Assembly: GCA_963995505.1 (NCBI GenBank)
Contig: OZ023190.1
Location: 7,159,344 to 7,223,343 of the forward strand
Length of the DNA: 64,000 nt
Direction of reading: 5' to 3'
Source: Hypericum androsaemum
Taxonomy: Eukaryota; Streptophyta; Magnoliopsida; Malpighiales; Hypericaceae
Each line of letters opens with the position of its first letter. Positions within the stretch are counted from its first letter, which is position 1. The position numbers and the translations under genes are program-made. This document shows, one piece after another, positions 59,104-64,000 of this stretch. The notes beneath the pieces are model-generated. The model ran no database searches and was not told the origin of the DNA. It saw only the letters and a program-made list of their open reading frames with translations.

Positions 59104-59742
59104 GATATCTTGGCATGATATGTTATCACTACGATATTAAGCTACGTTCACAGCTCTAGTGACGATTCGTGACGTTAAAACTAATCGTGTCTATATATAT
59201 ACACATATTACTATCACTTCCAGATACACGTAATCACCATATCACAGAATACTAAAATCACAGCATTACAATATTAAGATCACAGAATATTAGAATTACC
59301 GATTGACACCAAATAATTAATTACAGAATCACAACCTTAAGATCACAGAACATTAGAATTACCGAATGACCACCAAACAATTAATACAAGAATCAACACC
59401 TAAAGATCACAGAATCATAATCACAGAATCACGAAATTAAAATCACGTCAATCATGTTCATGACATATATTATTCCCATATCGGTATTTCACGCTTACCA
59501 TTTAGAACCCTAACCACAACCCATACACCACAGTGCACAACGTATTACATAAAACTACCCTTCCTAAGGCTCTGCCTGACTTAATACTTGACTAGGAATA
59601 CAGAAACTTCAAAACTAAATCAAAATTTTTGACGAAAATCACTTAAATTTTTTGACAAAACTTCAAATGGCCGTAACTTTCAAACGACAGCGAATTAGTC
59701 CCCAAAAATATGTGCAACGGCAGTTTTTGTAATTTTTGTAAT

Positions 59743-59754
59743 GCTCTGATACCA
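59743..59754 (-). other. Gypsy primer-binding site
   Basis: Minus strand TGGTATCAGAGC, complementary to the initiator methionine tRNA 3' end, lies a few bases inside the LTR that starts at 59760. Confidence 0.85.
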
Positions 59755-59759
59755 TAATT

Positions 59760-60857
59760 TATCACGACTCAATAATAGAAGTGACAAATGTCCGAGGAAT
59801 AAATACCACGTACGACACCAGTATTATTAAAGAGAAAAATCCAGAAAAATCTGAATGTAATTAACTGCTAATTAAATGCGAAAAGAATAAGGTTTCGATA
59901 ATTTATTGAAAAATCTCAGCGATGTATGCAGCTCCCTCTATGACCCCCTACTCTCGATCTGTCACTCCCGAATCTGAAAACACATACGAAAATACTTGTG
60001 GTGAGAGTTATAAACTCAGTAAGCGGATCAGAAGAATAACCATAGCTCACAACCAAAGCTAATCAGGGACAGAGATTTGCCATAGAGTAGAATAACAGAT
60101 CGGAGCTCCGAAGTCCACACAAATCATGTCGGGATCCTCGTGGAGCACAGATAAATACCCCCCGTTCTCGCTAGATGGGACCAATAGACGGAAGGGTATC
60201 CCCTCCATGAGTCCAGATAGTCCACACACTCTCTGTCCATTCGATCACACATACCTCAGGTTATCCGGTAGCCCTTTAGACGATATGTGCAAACCACGGG
60301 GCCCAATAGGTATGGGACAATCCCGCATGTCAAAACAGAATACAGAAATCATACAGAATGGTCGAAATCAAAAAATTATCAATTTCTGAATCCAGCATAC
60401 AAACACCCAAAGTCCTACACGAAGTCTCTCCGATTTCCAAATACTTGGCTCCGTTCCTTCCAAGATCCACGGTTTGTTTGATCGTTTCCTCCACCTTTTG
60501 AAAACATGATTCGTGAGTCTCTCGTCAAATACATGCAAATCTGATTAAAGTGGTGCAAATTTATTCTTTATCCCTTGCGAGTCTCTTAAGGCCTCGTCCA
60601 CCCCCACCACGTTCTCCTCAGTCTGGATGTCCTCTTCACCTTCACAAGAGGGAAATTTCGTGAGTATCTTTCGGGTGGTAGTAAAGGGGGACGGCCAACC
60701 TCTATTTAAAGCCGGTTAATGGCCCTAAACCCTAATTTCACCCTAAGGCGGCTAGGGTTAGATGGCAATTTTTCATATGCTCCCCAGGTTATTAGAGAGG
60801 ATCAGAGCGCTATCAAAACTTTAATAACTTATCACTTAGGTTTATTCAATTCTTACA
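59760..60857 (-). mobile_element. Gypsy 5' LTR, same family as the solo LTR at 7 kb
   Basis: The minus strand starts TGTAAGAATTGAATAAACCT and ends near GAGTCGTGATA. It shares long colinear blocks with 7007-8211. The partner 3' LTR is missing because the element is truncated near 56930. Small frames inside (60126-60481) are LTR sequence. Confidence 0.85.
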
Positions 60858-61939
60858 GTATGTCTTCATCAAATTTTTAAATAAATTTTTTCTCTTTAAA
60901 GTCTCTTAATTTATAGTAATTGTTTACTTCAATAGTTTTCGGGGTTATATGGATGGAATAAAAAAGTTAATAATTTTATTTTCTTACTCTCATGTTTATA
61001 TGAAGCTTAAAAAAAGTTATAAGTGATGTGTGATAAAGTAAAAAAATAATAGTAATAAAGGGACCATAAGTATATGGTGCTCAAGTACCTATATTATCTT
61101 GTAAATTGGAGGAGACATAATACCAAGTTATTTTAATGACTTGATATTGAGGGGCCAACATAAAATTTCTTTCCTTAATACCCATTTCATTCTTCAAAAT
61201 TTACTCAATTCAATCAAGTCTCCAATTATCTAATCTCTCTATTAATAATTTGATCTACATAAGTATCTCTTAAAATTTGCTAACTAACTATTTGAAAATT
61301 TCAAAAATAAATTGAATTAAAAATAAATAAATAAATCTGAATTTGTGAGTTTATAATTCGATTCGAATTCTTTGTTGACTATTCGAATTCAAATCATAGG
61401 CTTCACAAACCACGCATCACTTTTCCAGATAAAATGTACGAGTGTCAAAATAAATAGAATGCACCCAGTCACATTGGATCTCGCTTCTTTATTTTGAATG
61501 GAAATTTTTACACCAAGATTACAGCTGCCGAGAATTGAATCTTAGGCCCGGTCAATTCATTGTTATGTTTTGTGTCGTTGGTCTAAGTATTTTTTTAGAA
61601 GGTTAAGTGACACCGATTATTTAAAAATGGAAAAGAAACTATGAATGTCAACAAATTAGAAAAAAAGGAATTTCATATGCAACAAAGATCAATCAAAGCA
61701 TCAAGGTGCAAGCAAAATGAATGAGAGCAGAAAGCACCTCAAACTTCAGCTTAGAACTACAAAACCAACATGCACTTCCATTCGTGGTCGACATTTAGAT
61801 GATCACAGGCCAAACCGGTGCCGCTTAAGTACATTCAAAACTCACAAAAAAACTCAGCAACAGGCTAAAACTCTGCAACCCGCGAAAATACGCTGTCATG
61901 GCGCTGCTGCATATACTAGCAAAATCGCAGAAAATGTTC
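60858..61939. other. AT-rich spacer
   Basis: No gene or transposon end was recognised. ORFs near 61717 look like chance frames. Confidence 0.4.
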
Positions 61940-61949
61940 TATAAATACC

Positions 61950-62588
61950 CCGAGTAAGAAAACATTACTTGGAGTTTACGCGTCGCGGTCTCACTGGTTG
62001 TGCGTCGCGGTCTCACTGGTTGTTGTTTCAAGGTTTTCACTCCTAGAGAGTTGAGAAGTTTCCTTTCTCCTTGAAGAGTTGACAGCTCTTTTGTTTGATA
62101 TTTCAGGGAATTGGAGCTCCCATCTGGAATACAGGAATGAATATACAATGCTTTCAACTCGAAGCAACCATTACGCTATATATTCGTAAATCTGGCTCGT
62201 TGTTCAAAGATGAACACTTGCCAATTATGCAGGTCACTTTGATCCATATTTAGATGTGATGACATAAAACTCGATTAATTGATTAAAGTGTCATTCAATC
62301 TTACTTATAGTCGTTGCATTTACCTTTCCAATAGGGTAGACAGTTTTCTTGCAAGCAACGCATTTGTGCTGGGTTCCAGCACATCATCACCATGATCAGG
62401 GCACCATTTACCCTTCTCAGTTCAAGCTACAAGCAAACAGGATGATCTACTATAGCAAGCAACTAGCAAAAACAGAAAGAAAGAGAAGAAAGTATATCTC
62501 AAATCAATTGTAAGAGGTCAATGGAGGGAGAATGCTGACCTTGAGGGTGCTTTTTGCACTTCTGGGTTGTCCCTGCAAACGTCGCCAT
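61950..62588 (-). pseudogene. LIM-domain protein pseudogene (WLIM/PLIM type)
   Basis: Minus-strand ATG at 62588 opens MATFAGTTQKCK, the standard start of plant two-LIM proteins, which bind actin filaments. After QKC the sequence jumps to AAAAGCACCCTCAAGGTCAG (K-STLK-VS), the end of the first LIM domain, so most of that domain is deleted. At about 62390-62340 AGTQHKCVACKKTVYPIGK is the start of the second LIM domain. Near 62075-62035 QLFKEKGNFSTL matches the family's C-terminal end and meets a stop. The GCGTCGCGGTCTCACTGGTT unit is doubled at about 61978-62022. The remaining zinc ligands are missing. Confidence 0.65.
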
Positions 62589-63774
62589 CTCTTTAAACAC
62601 TTGCCAACTTTGCCTTGAACATCGGATCTTTATTCCAACTACTTGGGGTAAAGTTGCAGACTTTGGCTGCAAAAAAAAAGGCGAGATAAATTCCGGGATG
62701 GCTGCTATAATTTCAGTTTAGGACATAGAAGACAAAGTCCTTTCAAAATTTTGGACAGGAAACTCAGCTGTCAGCAGCAGGCACCATCCTTTGGTCTTTA
62801 TTATTGTAATTGGCCATGAATAAGTGAAGTTACACCTGCCGCCCTCTTAGTCAATTTGATTTTTGTAAATAAATCATATTGCTATGATTTCTCGTATTGG
62901 AATTAGTTATTGTTTAGATATATAATTGAAGTCATTTGTCAAAAAAAATCTCCTGGTTGAAAACAAGCAGTGGCCTCTCTTCCATTTTTTTTTATTTTTG
63001 GTAAATGGAATGGTCTGGCCACAATTTTTTTTTGATGAATTAAAATTTAGTTGTACTATTCTAAACCTTGAAACTCTAAACGTCATTGAATTAGTTCTCG
63101 CCCAAGCATTAGGCGGGTCTTGCCACAATTATGGCCTGCATTATAGATATAATGGCAACCAAGTGCAGGTGCCCCCCAATAAACTAATTCATGCATTATG
63201 TTCCAACTATTCTCCTAACATATGGCGTGGAATTGAATTTCAATAAATCTATATACGGGTCAAACTGGCAATCGATCTCGTAAAACAATTTGCCGGGAAC
63301 TAACATTAATTTGTCCCGCTTAAAAAATGCCTTAATTTGTCGGTGGAAAGAGGCATCCGAAGAGCAGTCATCTATTCCCCGACCAGAGGGCATAGAACCT
63401 AGTGCATGTTCTTCAACTCGAGATTGTGATGCTAAATAATGCAAATAAATCAGTGCTCGAAATTCAAATATCCAGATACCGTAACACATAATTACTGGTC
63501 TTTCAGAAAACCAAATATTCTCTAATGAATATAGCAGAGGTGTACAGTTGATCAACAGCCACAGAGAAAAAAAAGAGTCAACACAACATTGCATGCCTAT
63601 ATCAGAGGTGTTTAGTGCAATGCTAGAAACCATGTGATAGAAGCGCAGAACAAACCCCAGATAAGTCTGCCGATTCAAGAAGAAGTTTCGGATTACAAAC
63701 ACCACTAAGATTCTGCTTCTTATGCTCACAGAGGATCTATTGCTGACACGATGCCGAAAATATCACTTCCCCGC
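62589..63774. other. Spacer, probably 3' UTR of the right-edge gene in part
   Basis: A 177-codon open frame on the minus strand (63729-63196) has no recognisable motif and lies directly downstream of the terminal exon at 63848-63775, so it is probably untranslated. Nothing else stands out. Confidence 0.35.
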
Positions 63775-63848
63775 TTATGCACTTCCCCTTGCCTTCCTCC
63801 TAGCCTCTTCTCGCAAGGTTGCTCTCACATAGATCTCATAGCAACATC
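63775..63848 (-). CDS. 3'-terminal exon of an unidentified gene, partial
   Basis: After a minus-strand acceptor (CGTTTCAG at 63856-63849) the frame reads CCYEIYVRATLREEARRKAR then GSA and a stop. The basic, helical tail and clean acceptor make a real last exon plausible. The preceding 63849-64000 looks intronic. The family was not recognised, and the rest of the gene lies right of the window. Confidence 0.4.
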
Positions 63849-64000
63849 CTGAAACGTTTATCGTAAGCCCATCAGATCAGGTAGCAGTATAAAGAAAGTC
63901 CAGCAGAAGATTGACATTCTTCACATACTCTATGCAAAATGATGTCAACTGGACAACATAATCAATGATGCAATACGTCCTTCTGATGATCGATTTACTT

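Noticed and set aside
63196..63729. 177-codon minus-strand ORF
   Set aside because: No family similarity, odd composition, and it sits just downstream of a terminal exon, so it is more likely 3' UTR.

Overview
This is a plant nuclear window, most likely from a dicot-like angiosperm. The genes have short GT-AG introns. The window holds an EDS1 immune regulator, a type-A cytokinin response regulator, a SNAC-A type NAC factor and the plant APC8/CDC23 subunit. The space between them is filled by LINE, Copia, Gypsy, Mutator-like, hAT-like and Harbinger-like elements. The species cannot be fixed from the sequence. All identifications are from reading translations and repeats by eye; no database search was run.

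Layout: 1-1587 is the 5' end (leader plus LTR) of a minus-strand Copia element inserted in the RNase H region of a decayed minus-strand LINE (1588-6717). The LINE is itself interrupted by a solo Gypsy LTR (6718-8211) whose first 289 bp are tandemly duplicated. Then come two intact convergent genes: a NOT4-type RING protein (8889-10165, +) and EDS1 (14425-12083, -). After a small minisatellite MITE, a mitochondrial-type acyl carrier protein exon at 17511 is cut by a degenerate Copia element (17692-22112) with a perfect 5-bp target duplication. A five-exon type-A response regulator follows on the minus strand (25876-24427).

26600-36500 is a nest of elements: a long-TIR Mutator-like element that contains a second, foldback-type relative and a Harbinger-like MITE, two more copies of that MITE family, Copia remnants and a LINE split by a hAT-like insertion. 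The intact APC8 gene lies at 37059-39256 (+). From 39.8 to 47.3 kb are transposon-borne fragments of an ERD4/OSCA gene and a ribose-5-phosphate isomerase gene, each next to 22-bp minisatellites, with a non-autonomous Copia element between them. The NAC gene (50262-49253, -) has another long-TIR Mutator-like element about 350 bp upstream. 53.8-60.9 kb holds a Copia remnant and a truncated Gypsy element of the same family as the solo LTR at 7 kb. A LIM-protein pseudogene and the last exon of a gene running off the right edge complete the window.

There is no operon-like gene cooperation. The five complete genes act in separate processes: RNA or protein turnover, basal immunity, cytokinin signalling, cell cycle and stress transcription. 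The most unusual content is in the repeats: a family of long-TIR elements with a shared GGGTTTTTT terminus and 8-9 bp target duplications, and a MITE or Pack-type family whose members all carry 22-bp minisatellites built on TGATATTGGT, two of them with host gene fragments.
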